A DNA stretch of 64,000 nucleotides from Cyanobium sp. PLM2.Bin73 (GCA_007694915.1 REEV01000057.1:1-64000); one strand, 5' to 3'; positions 1-10,325 are shown, counted from the first letter of the stretch. A program made the numbers and translations. The notes: generated from the sequence alone by a model not told the origin.

Positions 1-1242
1 GATCAGCCCGCCGCCCAGCAGCACCTCGCCGGCGTAGAACACCGCCGCCTGGCCGGGGGTGATCGAGAACTGGGGTTCGGCGAACGCCAGGCGCACGCGG
101 TGGGGGCGGCCAGCGGCCCGGTCGGCGTCGGTGGCGGGCAGGGGGGTGAGCACGGCCGTCTCCGGCGCGCTGCGGTAACGCACCTGCACCCCCACCTCAA
201 CGGGCTCGGTGGGCGGCGCCATTGACACCCAGTTCACCGCCCCCACCTCACAGCCGCCGCGGGCGGCCTCCCGCCGCGGTGCCACCACCACCCGGTTCAT
301 GGCGCCATCGAGGCGCACCACGTGCAGGGGCTCGCTCCAGGCCACCCCCAGCCCCTTGCGCTGGCCGATGGTGAAGTGCTCGATGCCGTCGTGTTCGCCC
401 ACCACGGTGCCGTCGGCGAGCACGATCTCGCCCTGGCGGGGTGGCAGGTGGGCATCGAGGAAGGCCTTCATCGAGCCGTGGTGGTCGGCCAGGCAGAGGT
501 CCTGGCTCTCGGGCTTGCTGGCGGTGCGCAGCCCATGGCGGGCGGCCTCCAGGCGGGTGTCGGCCTTGGTGAGTTCCCCCAGGGGGAACACCAGCCGACC
601 CAGGGCTTCCTGGGGCAGGTCGTAGAGGAAGTAGCTCTGGTCCTTGCGGTCATCGAGGCCGCGCAGCAGCTGGTGCCGGCCCGCTGCCTCCCCCGGCACC
701 GGCAGGGGGTGTGCGGCCTCGGCGGGGCGCACGCGGGCGTAGTGGCCGGTGGCGATGCGGCCGATGCCGCGCTCCGCCTCGGCCCAGGCCAGCATCGGCC
801 CGAACTTCACCGCCCGGTTGCAGCGCGAGCAGGGCAGGGGCGTGACGCCGGCGGCGTAGCCCTCCACGAGGAAGTCGACGATCTGCTCGCGGAAGTGCTC
901 GCGGAAATCCACCACATGGTGGGGAATGGCCAGCTGCTCGCAGATGCCGGCGGCATCCACCAGACCCTCGGCACAGCAGGCCCCCTTGCCGCTCATCAGC
1001 CAGAGGGTGAGGCCCTCCACCTGCCAGCCCGCCTCCACCAGCAGGGCCGCGGTGAGCGAGCTGTCCACGCCGCCGGAGAGACCCACGGCCACCCGCCGCT
1101 GCCCCGGCCAGGCCCGCAGACGCTCGAGAGCCGCCGCGCCCGCGGGGGTGACCGCAGGGGCGCCCGGGAGGGTAACCGTGGCGGGTCCGGCTGGGCAGGA
1201 GGCGTTCAAGGGCTGGGTGGAACGGTCGTCTCTCACCATCAT
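1..1242 (-). CDS. mnmA: tRNA-specific 2-thiouridylase MnmA (C-terminus cut by window edge)
   Basis: Reading the minus strand from ATG at 1242 gives about 414 codons that run off the left edge. MnmA activates U34 of Lys, Glu and Gln tRNAs with ATP and inserts sulfur at position 2. Visible hallmarks are the PP-loop SGGVDSS (about residues 56-62), the catalytic-cysteine segment [11 protein letters not shown], and a C-terminal [18 protein letters not shown] close to the usual family end, so only a few residues are missing. Two adjacent ATG codons (1242 and 1239) could both start it. The first ~50 residues are poorly conserved and Ala/Pro-rich. It is divergent from nnr with 24 bases between the starts. 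Confidence 0.93.
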   Translation of the reverse strand, partial: MMVRDDRSTQPLNASCPAGPATVTLPGAPAVTPAGAAALERLRAWPGQRRVAVGLSGGVDSSLTAALLVEAGWQVEGLTLWLMSGKGACCAEGLVDAAGICEQLAIPHHVVDFREHFREQIVDFLVEGYAAGVTPLPCSRCNRAVKFGPMLAWAEAERGIGRIATGHYARVRPAEAAHPLPVPGEAAGRHQLLRGLDDRKDQSYFLYDLPQEALGRLVFPLGELTKADTRLEAARHGLRTASKPESQDLCLADHHGSMKAFLDAHLPPRQGEIVLADGTVVGEHDGIEHFTIGQRKGLGVAWSEPLHVVRLDGAMNRVVVAPRREAARGGCEVGAVNWVSMAPPTEPVEVGVQVRYRSAPETAVLTPLPATDADRAAGRPHRVRLAFAEPQFSITPGQAAVFYAGEVLLGGGLI

Positions 1243-1266
1243 GAGACGCAGAGCCCTGCCCCTGCC

Positions 1267-2913
1267 GTGACCCGTCCCGCCGCCCCGCCCGCGGAGCCAA
1301 CGGCCCCGCCCTGGCCGCCAAGGGATGCCGCCCACCTGCTGGTGAGCGGCGCTCAGATGGCGGAGCTGGAGCAGCTGCTGTTCGCCTCCGGCCTGCCGGT
1401 GGAGGCGCTGATGGAGAAGGCGGCCCTGGCCCTGAGCCGGCGGCTGCTGGCCGACCATCGGGCGGTGCTGGAGCGGCACGGGGCGGTGGTGCTGGTGGGC
1501 CCGGGCCACAACGGCGGCGACGCCCTGGTGGTGGCCCGCGAGCTGCACCTGGCGGGGGTGGCGGTGGCGATCTGGAGTCCGTTCGAGCGCCACAAACCAC
1601 TCACGGCCAGCCACCTGCGCCATGTCCGCTGGCTGGGGGTGCCCCGGCTCGAGGCCCCACCGGAGGCCGCCGGCCCGGCCCTGTGGATCGATGGGCTGCT
1701 GGGCATCGGCCAGCGGCGGCCGCCCGATGGGACCCTTCAGGCGCTGTTCCGCTCGCGGGCGCGGGCGCGGCCCGGACGCCTGGTGGCGATCGATGTTCCC
1801 ACCGGCCTCTGCGCCGACAGCGGCCACTGCCTGGGGGATGCCGCCGCCCAGGCCAGTCACACCTACACCCTGGGCCTGGTGAAGAGCGGCCTGGTGCAGG
1901 ACAGCGCCCTGCGCTGGGTGGGCGAGCTGCAGCGGATCGACCTGGCCCTGGCGCCGGCCCTGCTGGCCGACCTGCCCGCCAGCCAGCCCCTGGGACTCAC
2001 CCCCGCCGATCTGGCCGCCGCCCCCTGGCCGGTCCTGGATCCGGCGGCAGCCAAATACGGCCGCGGCCGGCTGCTGGTGGTGGCGGGCAGCGAGCGCTAC
2101 CGGGGGGCCGCGGTCCTGGCCCTGGAGGGGGCCGGCGCCGCCGGCTGCGGCAGCCTGCGGGCGGCGCTGCCCGCCTGCCTGGCCGAGGGCCTCTGGAGCC
2201 AGCAGCCCCACGTGGTGGTGAGCCTTGCCCTGGCCTGCGACCGCCAGGGGCACCTGGCCCTGGCCCAGCTGGGCGACGTCGAGCTGGAGCGGCTCGATGC
2301 GCTGCTGGTGGGCCCGGGGCTGGGACCAGGACCAGGGCCAGCACCAGCGCCAGCGCCAGGACCAACTGAGCCTGGAGCGCCGCCCGATGGGGAGGAAGCC
2401 CTGGCCTGGCGGCGGCTGCAGCGGTTCGCCGGGCTGCTGGTGCTGGACGCCGACGGCCTCAACCGCCTCGCCACCCTGGGCGCGGGCGACTGGCTGCGGC
2501 AGCGCCAGGGACCCACCTGGATCACGCCCCACCGGGGGGAATTCAACCGCCTGTTCCCGCAATGGCGCGACGCACCGGCCCTGGAGGCGGCAGTGGCGGC
2601 GGCCGCCTCCAGCGGCGCCAGCGTGCTGCTCAAGGGAGCCCGCAGTGTGGTGGCCGCCAGCGATGGACGCTGCTGGCAGCTGCTGCAGGCGGCACCGGCG
2701 GCGGCGCGGGCCGGCCTTGGCGATGTGCTGGCCGGCTACGGGGCAGCGCTGGGCGCCATGGCCCTGGCGGCGGGGGAGGAGGCCAGAGCCGAGCTGCTGG
2801 CGGCGGCGGCCCTGGCCCACGCCGAAGCCGGGCTGGAGCTGCAACGGCAGGGCCGCGGCCACGCCTCACCCCAGGCGGTGGCCCGCTGCCTGGCCGGGCT
2901 GGGCCAGCCCTGA
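1267..2913 (+). CDS. nnr: Bifunctional NAD(P)H-hydrate epimerase / ADP-dependent dehydratase
   Basis: Repairs hydrated NADH and NADPH. The N-terminal YjeF_N epimerase half carries [16 protein letters not shown], and the C-terminal ribokinase-like dehydratase half carries [27 protein letters not shown] and [14 protein letters not shown]. About 548 residues, normal for the fused form. The GTG at 1267 is chosen because it begins just before the conserved domain; the open frame upstream is only the antisense shadow of mnmA. Between the dehydratase motifs, codons around 2317-2390 encode a Gly-Pro/Ala-Pro repeat ([18 protein letters not shown]) that looks like local repeat expansion in a surface loop. 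Confidence 0.93.
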   Translation: MTRPAAPPAEPTAPPWPPRDAAHLLVSGAQMAELEQLLFASGLPVEALMEKAALALSRRLLADHRAVLERHGAVVLVGPGHNGGDALVVARELHLAGVAVAIWSPFERHKPLTASHLRHVRWLGVPRLEAPPEAAGPALWIDGLLGIGQRRPPDGTLQALFRSRARARPGRLVAIDVPTGLCADSGHCLGDAAAQASHTYTLGLVKSGLVQDSALRWVGELQRIDLALAPALLADLPASQPLGLTPADLAAAPWPVLDPAAAKYGRGRLLVVAGSERYRGAAVLALEGAGAAGCGSLRAALPACLAEGLWSQQPHVVVSLALACDRQGHLALAQLGDVELERLDALLVGPGLGPGPGPAPAPAPGPTEPGAPPDGEEALAWRRLQRFAGLLVLDADGLNRLATLGAGDWLRQRQGPTWITPHRGEFNRLFPQWRDAPALEAAVAAAASSGASVLLKGARSVVAASDGRCWQLLQAAPAAARAGLGDVLAGYGAALGAMALAAGEEARAELLAAAALAHAEAGLELQRQGRGHASPQAVARCLAGLGQP

Positions 2914-3021
2914 TTCAGGGTATTTCTGTGTTGTTTTGCAAGTAAACGCTAAAGAGTTACTGAAAACACCACAGCAAATCAGACCTTCACCACATAGTGA
3001 TTAACCACTCCGTGGCTCACG

Positions 3022-3957
3022 ATGGGTGCCTCCAGCCTGCGAACCAGCGAAGGCCATCGTCGACGCAGCAGCGACCCGGTGAGCTGGTATCTGGCCACCA
3101 TCGGCCGAGAACCCCTGCTCACCCCCGCCGAAGAGATCGAGCTCGGCAATCAGGTGCAGGCGATGATGCGCCTGTTGGATGATCAACCAGCCCTCACTCC
3201 TGACAGCTCTCAACAGGCCCGTCAGATTCTGCGCATCGGCAAACGGGCCAAGCAGCGGATGATGAAGGCCAACCTGCGCCTGGTGGTGAGTGTCGCCAAG
3301 AAATACCAGGGCAAGGGTCTGGAGCTGCTCGATCTGATTCAGGAGGGGTCCCTGGGCCTTGAGCGGGCGGTGGAGAAATTCGATCCCACCCGCGGCTACA
3401 AGTTCTCCACCTATGCCTTCTGGTGGATCCGCCAGAGCATGACCCGGGCGATCGCCTGCCAGTCACGCACCATCCGCCTTCCCGTGCACCTGTCGGAACG
3501 GCTCAGCGCCGTGCGGCGGGTGAGCCTCGATCTGGCCCACAAGCTGGGCTCCATGCCCAGCCGCAGCGAGATTGCCGAGGCCATGGCCATCCCCGTGGCC
3601 GAACTCGATGGCCTGCTGCGCCAGTCGCTCACCACCTCCAGCCTCGATGCGCCGGTGAACGGCGACGACGGCCGCAGTTTCCTCGGTGACCTGATCGCCG
3701 ACACCGGAGTGGAGGAACCGCTCGACCGGGTGGAACGGGGCATGCACCAGGAGCAGCTGAACCGCTGGCTCAGCCACCTCGGCCCCCAGGAGCGACAGGT
3801 GCTGGAACTGCGCTTCGGGCTGGACGGCCAGGACCGTCACACCCTGGCCGAGATCGGCCGCCAGCTCGATGTGTCGCGGGAGCGGGTGCGGCAGGTGGAG
3901 CTCAAGGCCCTGCGCAAGCTGCGCAATCTCACCCGCAGAATGCCCAGCACGCTCTGA
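3022..3957 (+). CDS. RNA polymerase sigma-70 family sigma factor, group 2 type
   Basis: A 311-residue sigma factor of the RpoD/group-2 class found in several copies in cyanobacteria. Region 1.2 begins around DPVSWYLATIGREPLLT. Region 2 contains LRLVVSVAKKYQGKG, LDLIQEGSLGLERAV and FSTYAFWWIRQSMTRAI (core and -10 binding). Region 4 near the C-terminus has TLAEIGRQLDVSRERVRQ (-35 recognition). It lacks the long N-terminal 1.1 region of the primary factor, so an alternative, non-essential factor is likely. The 108-bp upstream gap is noticeably AT-rich and should hold its promoter. A deacetylase gene begins within about 10 bases of its stop. Confidence 0.93.
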   Translation: MGASSLRTSEGHRRRSSDPVSWYLATIGREPLLTPAEEIELGNQVQAMMRLLDDQPALTPDSSQQARQILRIGKRAKQRMMKANLRLVVSVAKKYQGKGLELLDLIQEGSLGLERAVEKFDPTRGYKFSTYAFWWIRQSMTRAIACQSRTIRLPVHLSERLSAVRRVSLDLAHKLGSMPSRSEIAEAMAIPVAELDGLLRQSLTTSSLDAPVNGDDGRSFLGDLIADTGVEEPLDRVERGMHQEQLNRWLSHLGPQERQVLELRFGLDGQDRHTLAEIGRQLDVSRERVRQVELKALRKLRNLTRRMPSTL

Positions 3958-3966
3958 CGCCAGCCA

Positions 3967-4881
3967 CTGCGGCCTCCCCTCATCTACCACCCGGCCTATT
4001 CGGCCCCGCTGCCCAGCAGCCATCGCTTTCCGATGGCCAAGTTCCGGCTGCTGCGCCAGTGGCTTGACGACCACGACCTGGCCCGGCCGGCCCAGCTGCA
4101 CGAGCCCCTGCCGGCCCCCCGGCGCTGGCTGGAGCTGGTGCATCCGCGCCGCTACCACCAGGCCTTCGGCCGGGGTGAACTCGCCCCCCGCGAACAGCGC
4201 CGCATCGGCCTGCCGGCCACGGCGCCGCTGGTGCGCCGCACCTGGCTGTCGGTGGGGGGCACGGTGCTCAGCGCCAGGCTGGCCCTGCGCCACGGCCTGG
4301 CCTGCCACCTGGCGGGCGGCACCCACCATGCCTTCGCCGCGGCCGGCAGCGGCTTCTGTATCTTCAACGACGTGGCCGTGGCCGCCCGGGTGCTGCTGGC
4401 GGAGGGAGCCCTGCGCCAGCTGATGGTGATCGACCTGGATGTGCACCAGGGGGATGCCACCGCGGCGATCTTCGCCGCCGAGCCGCGGGTGTTCACCCTC
4501 TCGGTGCACTGCGCCAGCAACTTCCCCCTGCGCAAGGCCAGCAGCGACTGCGACCTGGCCCTGGCCGACGGCCTTGAGGACGACGCCTACATCGCGGCCA
4601 TCGGCGACCTGATTCCCGAGCTGCTGGAGCGGGTACGGCCCCAGCTGGTGCTCTACAACGCCGGCGTCGATCCCCACCGCCACGACCGCCTCGGCCGTCT
4701 GGCCCTCAGCGACCAAGGCCTGCTGCGCAGGGATCACCTGGTGCTCGATGCCTGCCTGCGGCGGGGGATTCCGGTGGCCACCGTGATCGGTGGCGGCTAC
4801 GACGACCTCCAGCGCCTGGTGGAGCGCCACGGCCTGGTGTTCAGGGCGGCGGCGGAGCAGGCCCGGCTGCACGGCCTCTAG
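3967..4881 (+). CDS. Histone deacetylase family protein (acetoin-utilisation type)
   Basis: Zinc-dependent deacetylase of the HDAC/AcuC/acetylpolyamine amidohydrolase superfamily. Visible active-site blocks are AGGTHHAFAAAGSGFCIFN, IDLDVHQGDATAA (Asp/His zinc ligands) and NAGVDPH (third ligand), followed by GGGYDD. The first ATG is at 4033, but conserved family sequence (LIYHPAYSAPLPSSHRFPM) is encoded in frame upstream of it, right up to the sigma-factor stop at 3955-3957. The only plausible upstream initiator is a CTG at 3967, used here. Alternatives are a non-canonical start elsewhere, readthrough or coupling from the sigma gene, or a base error in the sequence. Substrate unknown. Confidence 0.8.
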   Translation: MRPPLIYHPAYSAPLPSSHRFPMAKFRLLRQWLDDHDLARPAQLHEPLPAPRRWLELVHPRRYHQAFGRGELAPREQRRIGLPATAPLVRRTWLSVGGTVLSARLALRHGLACHLAGGTHHAFAAAGSGFCIFNDVAVAARVLLAEGALRQLMVIDLDVHQGDATAAIFAAEPRVFTLSVHCASNFPLRKASSDCDLALADGLEDDAYIAAIGDLIPELLERVRPQLVLYNAGVDPHRHDRLGRLALSDQGLLRRDHLVLDACLRRGIPVATVIGGGYDDLQRLVERHGLVFRAAAEQARLHGL

Positions 4882-4897
4882 GCAGGCCCGCCCGGGG

Positions 4898-6025
4898 TTA
4901 GTCCTCAGCCCAGATGTAGCGGGTGAGCTCCTCGCCCTTGGGCTCGGGAGCGGCCAGAGCGAACTCCACCGCCTCGGCCACCTCGGCGTCGATTTCCTTG
5001 TCGATGGCCTTGAGCTCGTCGGCCGTGGCCAGGTTCTGCTCGATCAGGTGGGCCGCCAGTCCCTTGATCGGGTCGCGCTTGGCCCAGAACTCCTTCTCGG
5101 CCTGCTCACGCAGCTCATCGGGGTCGGCCAGGGAGTGACCGCGGTAGCGGTAGGTGAGGCACTCCAGCAGGGTGGGGCCCTCGCCGGCCCGGGCCCGCTC
5201 GACGGCGCGCTCGGCGGCGGCACGCACGGCCAGCACATTCATGCCGTCCACTTCTTCGCCGGGGATGCCGAAGGTGGCGGCCTTGCGCCAGATCTCCGGA
5301 TCACTGGTGGCGCGGTTGTGATCCATGCCGATGGCCCATTTGTTGTTCTCCACCACAAACAGGATCGGCAGCTTCCACAGGGCCGCCATGTTCAGGCACT
5401 CGTAGAACTGACCCACGTTGCAGGTGCCGTCGCCGAAGAAGGCGGCGGTGACGGCGTCGCTGGAGGCATCACCGAGGGCATCGCGCTTGTAGCGACTGGT
5501 GAAGGCCGCCCCCAGAGCCACCGGGATGCCCTCACCGATGAAGGCATAGCCCCCGAGCAGGTGGTGCTCCTTGGAAAACAGGTGCATGGAACCACCGCGG
5601 CCCTTGCTGCAGCCGGTTTCCTTGCCGAACAGCTCACTCATCACCTCGCGGGCGGGCACGCCGCAGCTGAGGGCATGCACGTGATCGCGGTAGGTGCTGC
5701 AGAACCAGTCGTGCTGCATCTTCATCGCCTTGATCACGCCCGTGCTCACGGCCTCCTGGCCGTTGTAGAGATGCACGAAACCAAACATCTTGCCGCGGTA
5801 GTACATCTCCGCGCACTTGTCCTCGAAGCGCCGGCCCAGCACCATGTCGCGGTAGAGGATCAGGCCCTGCTCCCGGTCCACCGTGGCGGGAGTGCCGGGA
5901 TAGAGATTCTCCAGCCGCTCGGCGTGGGGACCGGCGACATGGGTGGAGTCGGCGGAGCAGGAGGGTGCTCCTGAGGCCGGGAGTGCCTGGCCTGCCAGGT
6001 CGCGGCTCGTGTCTGCCTGGGTCAT
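4898..6025 (-). CDS. pdhA: Pyruvate dehydrogenase E1 component alpha subunit
   Basis: With PdhB forms the thiamine-diphosphate-dependent E1 that decarboxylates pyruvate and passes the acetyl group to E2 (pdhC is at 53.1-54.5 kb here). Motifs include [28 protein letters not shown], the [20 protein letters not shown] block and the thiamine-diphosphate motif from [10 protein letters not shown] to VVENN. The start is set at the ATG at 6025 (MTQADTSRD); this gives 375 residues, the family length, whereas the frame stays open further upstream without conserved sequence. No pdhB lies next to it, so the complex genes are scattered. Divergent from ftn2. Confidence 0.95.
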   Translation of the reverse strand: MTQADTSRDLAGQALPASGAPSCSADSTHVAGPHAERLENLYPGTPATVDREQGLILYRDMVLGRRFEDKCAEMYYRGKMFGFVHLYNGQEAVSTGVIKAMKMQHDWFCSTYRDHVHALSCGVPAREVMSELFGKETGCSKGRGGSMHLFSKEHHLLGGYAFIGEGIPVALGAAFTSRYKRDALGDASSDAVTAAFFGDGTCNVGQFYECLNMAALWKLPILFVVENNKWAIGMDHNRATSDPEIWRKAATFGIPGEEVDGMNVLAVRAAAERAVERARAGEGPTLLECLTYRYRGHSLADPDELREQAEKEFWAKRDPIKGLAAHLIEQNLATADELKAIDKEIDAEVAEAVEFALAAPEPKGEELTRYIWAED

Positions 6026-6222
6026 CGGGTCAAGGGGCTGGTCAGGGCGGGCGCTGAACTCGGCTGTGGGGGCTGAAATCGTGGCCCGGACTCTACGGGG
6101 TCCGGCAGCCATTCCTGTGTCCACCATGGCCACTCCATCCTGGGCTTAGCTGCTGGCCACAGCTGGGCACAGATGCCCTGGGGAACCCTGCTTACAGTCG
6201 GGCACCCGCCGGTGCGAGGGGA

Positions 6223-8268
6223 TTGGACCTGCCGATCGATCACTTCCGCCTGCTCGGGGTCAATCCCAACACCGATCTGCCGTCGGTGCTGCGCATCGCA
6301 GCCCAGCGCATCGACCGCCCCCCGGAGCAGGGCTTTACCCCGGACACCCTGCAGGCCAGGGCCGACCTGTTGCGCAGCAGCGCCGACCTGCTCACCGACC
6401 CGCAGCGGCGGGCCCACTACGAATCGGAGCTCACGGCCCTGAGCGCATCGGGGGAATCGCTGCAGGCCGCCCTGGACGTGCCCACCAGCAAGGAGGTGGC
6501 AGGGCTGCTGCTGCTGCTGGAGGCGGGCCTGCCCCTCGACTGTTTCGAGCTGGCCAGCCGGGCCCTGCAGCCTCCCCAGGCCCCGGCCCTGGGCAGCGGC
6601 CGCGAGGCCGACCTCAGCCTGCTGGCCGGCCTGGCCTGCCTGGAAGCGGCAGCGGAACTGCGTCAGGAACGCCGCTACGAGGCCGCCGCCCAGGTGCTCA
6701 GCCAGGGCAACCAGCTGCTGCAGCGCATGGGACAGCACGGCGATCTGCGCCAGCGGATGGCCAGCGAGCGCCGGACCCTGAGGCCCTACCGGGTGCTCGA
6801 TCTGCTCAGCCGCGATCTCGGCTCCAGCCAGGAGCGCAGCGACGGTCTGGCCCTGCTGGAGGAGCTGGTGGCGGAGCGGGGCGGACTGGACGGCCACGGC
6901 GACCCGGAGTTGAGCGCCGAGGAGTTCCAGGCCTTCTTCCGCCAGATCCGCGCTTACCTCACGGTGCAGGAGCAGATTGATCTGTTCGAGCGCTGGGCAC
7001 CCCAGTCGGCCAAGGCCGATTTCCTGGCCGCCACGGCCCTCACCGCCCTCGGTTTCGCCCAGCGCAAACCGGAGCGGATCGCCGCCGCCCGCAGCCGCCT
7101 GCTCATGCACGACCGGCCGGAGCTCAAACCGCTGCTGGCCTGCCTGAACCTGCTGCTGGGCCAGGTGGACAGCGCCGAATTCCAGTTCGCCGAGGGGGCC
7201 AGCAAGGAGATCAAGCAATGGGCAGCCCGCCAGAGCGATGATCCCCTGGCCCAGGTGTGCGCCTACTGCCGCGACTGGCTGGCCCGGGATGTGCTGCCCG
7301 GCTACCGCGACCTGGAGGCCGACGCCGACATGGAGGCCTACTTCGCCGATCGCGATGTGCAGGCCTACGTCGACGGGCTGGAGCCCACGCCCGAGGCCGC
7401 CAGCCCGCTCAGCAGCCTCAGCCCCGAGGGCGGCGCCCGCGGCCAGCCGCTGTTCGGTGCTGGCCTGCGCTCACCCTTCGCCCTGGCCGGCGCCGCCCTG
7501 CCCGGCGCCCAGGCGCTGCTGGGCTTCGGGCCCCTGGGCGAGGAGCCGGATCACCCCGACGGCGACCTGGCGGACGAGGACGACGACGAGGAGCTCGACG
7601 GCGCAGTGGGCGGGCTGGCCGGACGGGCTGGCCGGGCCGGACGCTGGCGGCGGCCGGGGCTGATGCTGGCGGCGGCCGGGGCCACCGCTCTGGTGGCCGG
7701 GGGCCTGATCACCCTGCTGCGGCCCCGGCCGGCCCTGGTGGAGGGTGAGCCTGCCGCCGAGCTGAACGGCGGTGGCGGCGACAACGCCCCGGCAGATGCC
7801 GCACCCACGGCGACGAACGGCGAAGCCCCCGCTCCGGCGCCCCCAGCCACAACAGCGGCGGCGGCGGGGATCCCCCTGCGCAGCGCGGAACCCAGTGCCG
7901 CCGAGATCCAGACCCTGCTGGAAACCTGGCTGACGGCCAAGGCGACCGTGCTGGCCGGCGACGAGCCCACGGCGAAGCTGGAGGATCTGGCCCAGGACGG
8001 CCAGCTGCGCCAGCTGCAGGCCGAACGGCGTTCCGACCAGGCCAGAAACCACACCCAGCGCATCGACACCAGCGTGGAAGCGCTGCGCCTGGAGGCCAGC
8101 AGCCCCCAGCGGGTCGCCGCCGTGGCCAGCATCCGCTACCGCGGCGAGCGTCGCGACAGCCAGGGCCAGGGGGTGGGTCAGCCCAGCAACCTCACCCTGC
8201 GCAACCGCTATGTGTTCAGCCGCGAGGGCGGCACCTGGCGGCTGGTGAGCTTCGAGCGGGTGAACTGA
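6223..8268 (+). CDS. ftn2: Cell division protein Ftn2/ZipN (ARC6 homologue)
   Basis: Cyanobacterial ancestor of chloroplast ARC6, a membrane protein that tethers FtsZ at the division site. The N-terminus (DHFRLLGVNPNTDLPSVL, then LLTDPQRRAHY) is the degenerate J-like domain. A long helical region follows, with one transmembrane segment around residues 480-503 (LMLAAAGATALVAGGLITLL). A C-terminal DUF4101/IMS domain starts near IQTLLETWLTAKATVLAG and ends with TWRLVSFERVN. The start is TTG at 6223, supported by GAGGGG immediately upstream. 681 residues, in the family range. An acidic, Gly-rich linker precedes the membrane segment. Confidence 0.9.
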   Translation: MDLPIDHFRLLGVNPNTDLPSVLRIAAQRIDRPPEQGFTPDTLQARADLLRSSADLLTDPQRRAHYESELTALSASGESLQAALDVPTSKEVAGLLLLLEAGLPLDCFELASRALQPPQAPALGSGREADLSLLAGLACLEAAAELRQERRYEAAAQVLSQGNQLLQRMGQHGDLRQRMASERRTLRPYRVLDLLSRDLGSSQERSDGLALLEELVAERGGLDGHGDPELSAEEFQAFFRQIRAYLTVQEQIDLFERWAPQSAKADFLAATALTALGFAQRKPERIAAARSRLLMHDRPELKPLLACLNLLLGQVDSAEFQFAEGASKEIKQWAARQSDDPLAQVCAYCRDWLARDVLPGYRDLEADADMEAYFADRDVQAYVDGLEPTPEAASPLSSLSPEGGARGQPLFGAGLRSPFALAGAALPGAQALLGFGPLGEEPDHPDGDLADEDDDEELDGAVGGLAGRAGRAGRWRRPGLMLAAAGATALVAGGLITLLRPRPALVEGEPAAELNGGGGDNAPADAAPTATNGEAPAPAPPATTAAAAGIPLRSAEPSAAEIQTLLETWLTAKATVLAGDEPTAKLEDLAQDGQLRQLQAERRSDQARNHTQRIDTSVEALRLEASSPQRVAAVASIRYRGERRDSQGQGVGQPSNLTLRNRYVFSREGGTWRLVSFERVN

Positions 8269-8340
8269 AGCGGGGTGAACTGAGGGGAGGCCACCGGCCG
8301 CTTTTTACGATCAAGGCGATCCGCCCACGGCCGCCCCTCC

Positions 8341-9825
8341 ATGTTCGATGAGCTTTCCCAGCGGTTTGAGGATGCGGTCAAGGGCCTGAGGGGCCAGGCC
8401 ACGATCAGCGAAACCAACGTGGAGGGCGCCCTGCGGGACGTGCGCCGCGCCCTGCTGGAGGCCGATGTGAGCCTGCCGGTGGTAAAGGATTTCGTGGCCG
8501 AGGTGCGCAGGAAGGCCCTCGGCGCCGAGGTGGTGCGCGGCATCAGCCCGGATCAGAAGTTCATCCAGGTGGTGCACGAGCAGCTGGTGGACACCATGGG
8601 GGGCGCCAACACACCCCTGGCCGCCGGCGGCAAACCGGGAGAACCCGCCGTGGTGCTGATGGCCGGCCTGCAGGGGGCGGGCAAGACCACCGCCACCGCC
8701 AAACTCGGCCTCCATCTCAAGGAGCAGGGCCGCAGGGCCCTGCTGGTGGCCGCCGACGTCTACCGCCCCGCCGCCATTGAGCAGCTGCAGACCCTGGGCG
8801 CTCAGATCGGCGTGGAGGTGTTCAGCCTCGGCACCGAGGCCAAGCCGGAAGCCATCGCCGCGGCCGGCATCGCCAAGGCCAGGGCCGAGGGCTTCGACAC
8901 GGTGCTGGTGGACACCGCCGGCCGGCTCCAGATCGATCAGTCGATGATGGAGGAGATGGTGCGCATCCGCGAGGCCTGCCAGCCCGATGAGGTGCTGCTG
9001 GTGGTGGACTCGATGATCGGCCAGGAGGCGGCCGAGCTCACCCGCGCCTTCCACGAGCAGGTGGGCCTCACCGGCGCCGTGCTCACCAAGCTCGATGGCG
9101 ATTCCCGCGGCGGAGCGGCGCTCTCGATCCGCAAGGTGAGCGGGGCACCGATCAAGTTCATCGGCACCGGCGAGAAGGTGGAGGCCCTGCAGCCTTTCCA
9201 CCCCGAGCGCATGGCCAGCCGGATTCTGGGCATGGGCGATGTGCTCACCCTGGTGGAGAAGGCCACCAAGGAGGTGGAACTGGCCGATGTGGCGCGCATG
9301 CAGCAGAAGCTGCAGGAAGCCACCTTCGACTTCTCCGACTTCCTGCAGCAGATGCGCCTGATCAAGCGCATGGGGTCGTTGGGGGGGCTGATGAAGCTGA
9401 TCCCCGGCATGAACAAGATCGACGACGGCATGCTCAAGCAGGGGGAGCAGCAGCTCAAGCGCATCGAGGCCATGATCGGCTCGATGACCGAGGCCGAGCG
9501 CCGCAACCCCGACCTGCTGGCCTCCACCCCATCGCGGCGGCGGCGCATCGCCGGCGGCAGTGGCCACAGCCCCGCTGACGTGGACAAGGTGCTGGCCGAC
9601 TTCCAGAAGATGCGTGGGTTCATGAAGCAGATGAGCCAGAGCGGCGGCATGCCCGGCATGCCCGGGATGGGCGGTGGCTTCCCCGGCATGGGTGGCATGC
9701 CCGGGATGGGCGGCATGCCGGGCATGGGCGGGATGCCCGCTGGCGGGCCGGGTCGGGGCCGGGGCCGCGGCCCCGCCAAGGCGCCCCGGCCGGCGAAGAA
9801 GCGCAAGGGCTTCGGCGACCTCTGA
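8341..9825 (+). CDS. ffh: Signal recognition particle protein Ffh
   Basis: GTPase that with 4.5S RNA delivers nascent membrane proteins to the receptor. The N domain precedes the G domain, which has the P-loop GLQGAGKTTATAKLG (about residues 107-121), VDTAGRLQ and TKLDGDSRGGAAL. The M domain has GMGDVLTLVEKA and the Met-rich helices around MRLIKRMGSLGGLMKLIPGM. The C-terminal tail (about residues 438-480) is an unusually long run of Gly-Met-Pro repeats followed by a basic Arg/Lys segment. 494 residues. It heads a run with rpsP and phoH. Confidence 0.97.
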   Translation: MFDELSQRFEDAVKGLRGQATISETNVEGALRDVRRALLEADVSLPVVKDFVAEVRRKALGAEVVRGISPDQKFIQVVHEQLVDTMGGANTPLAAGGKPGEPAVVLMAGLQGAGKTTATAKLGLHLKEQGRRALLVAADVYRPAAIEQLQTLGAQIGVEVFSLGTEAKPEAIAAAGIAKARAEGFDTVLVDTAGRLQIDQSMMEEMVRIREACQPDEVLLVVDSMIGQEAAELTRAFHEQVGLTGAVLTKLDGDSRGGAALSIRKVSGAPIKFIGTGEKVEALQPFHPERMASRILGMGDVLTLVEKATKEVELADVARMQQKLQEATFDFSDFLQQMRLIKRMGSLGGLMKLIPGMNKIDDGMLKQGEQQLKRIEAMIGSMTEAERRNPDLLASTPSRRRRIAGGSGHSPADVDKVLADFQKMRGFMKQMSQSGGMPGMPGMGGGFPGMGGMPGMGGMPGMGGMPAGGPGRGRGRGPAKAPRPAKKRKGFGDL

Positions 9826-9909
9826 TCCCCCCCCTTGCCCCCCCCGGGAGTCCCCCCTGCACCCCCGGGAGGTAAGTTGTTTGTTTGTTCCTTTTGCGGC
9901 TAGGCCACA

Positions 9910-10314
9910 ATGATCAAGCTCCGCCTGAAGCGGTTTGGCAAGAAGCGGGAAGCGAGCTTCCGTCTGGTGGCCGTGAACAGCACCTCCCGCCGCGACGGCC
10001 GGCCGCTTGAAGAGCTTGGCTTCTACAACCCCCGCACCAAGGAAACCCGCCTCGACACCGAGGCCATCCGTGCCCGCCTGGCCCAGGGTGCCCAGCCCAC
10101 CGACACCGTGCTGACCCTGCTGGAGCGCGGCGGCCTGGTGGAGAAGAGCGTGCGCTCCTCGGTGCTGGTGGGCCAGAAGAAGCAGGTCGCCGCCCGCGAG
10201 GCCGCGGCCAAGCAGGCCGCCAGGGAAGCTGCCGAAGCCAAGGCCGCCGCTGAAGCCAAGGCCGCCGCTGAAGCAGCCGCCAGCGCAGCCGACGAGGCCC
10301 CGGCGGAGGCTTGA
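9910..10314 (+). CDS. rpsP: 30S ribosomal protein S16 with Ala-rich C-terminal tail
   Basis: The first ~85 residues are canonical S16 ([47 protein letters not shown]). The remaining ~45 residues are an Ala/Lys/Glu-rich tail containing near-repeats of [18 protein letters not shown], as in other picocyanobacterial S16 proteins. The ffh-rpsP order is widely conserved. The 84-bp leader from 9826 contains long C runs with two similar CCCCCGGGAG blocks and then a T-rich stretch that could be promoter. Confidence 0.97.
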   Translation: MIKLRLKRFGKKREASFRLVAVNSTSRRDGRPLEELGFYNPRTKETRLDTEAIRARLAQGAQPTDTVLTLLERGGLVEKSVRSSVLVGQKKQVAAREAAAKQAAREAAEAKAAAEAKAAAEAAASAADEAPAEA

Positions 10315-10325
10315 GCTCCGGCCCG

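Noticed and set aside
6165-6178. Small inverted repeat GGGCA-CAGA-TGCCC in the pdhA/ftn2 gap
   Set aside because: Only 5-bp arms in GC-rich DNA; easily expected by chance and no supporting context.
8289-8306. GGCC-ACC-GGCC followed by GCTTTTT after ftn2 as a terminator
   Set aside because: A 4-bp stem is too weak to claim, although the T run is suggestive.
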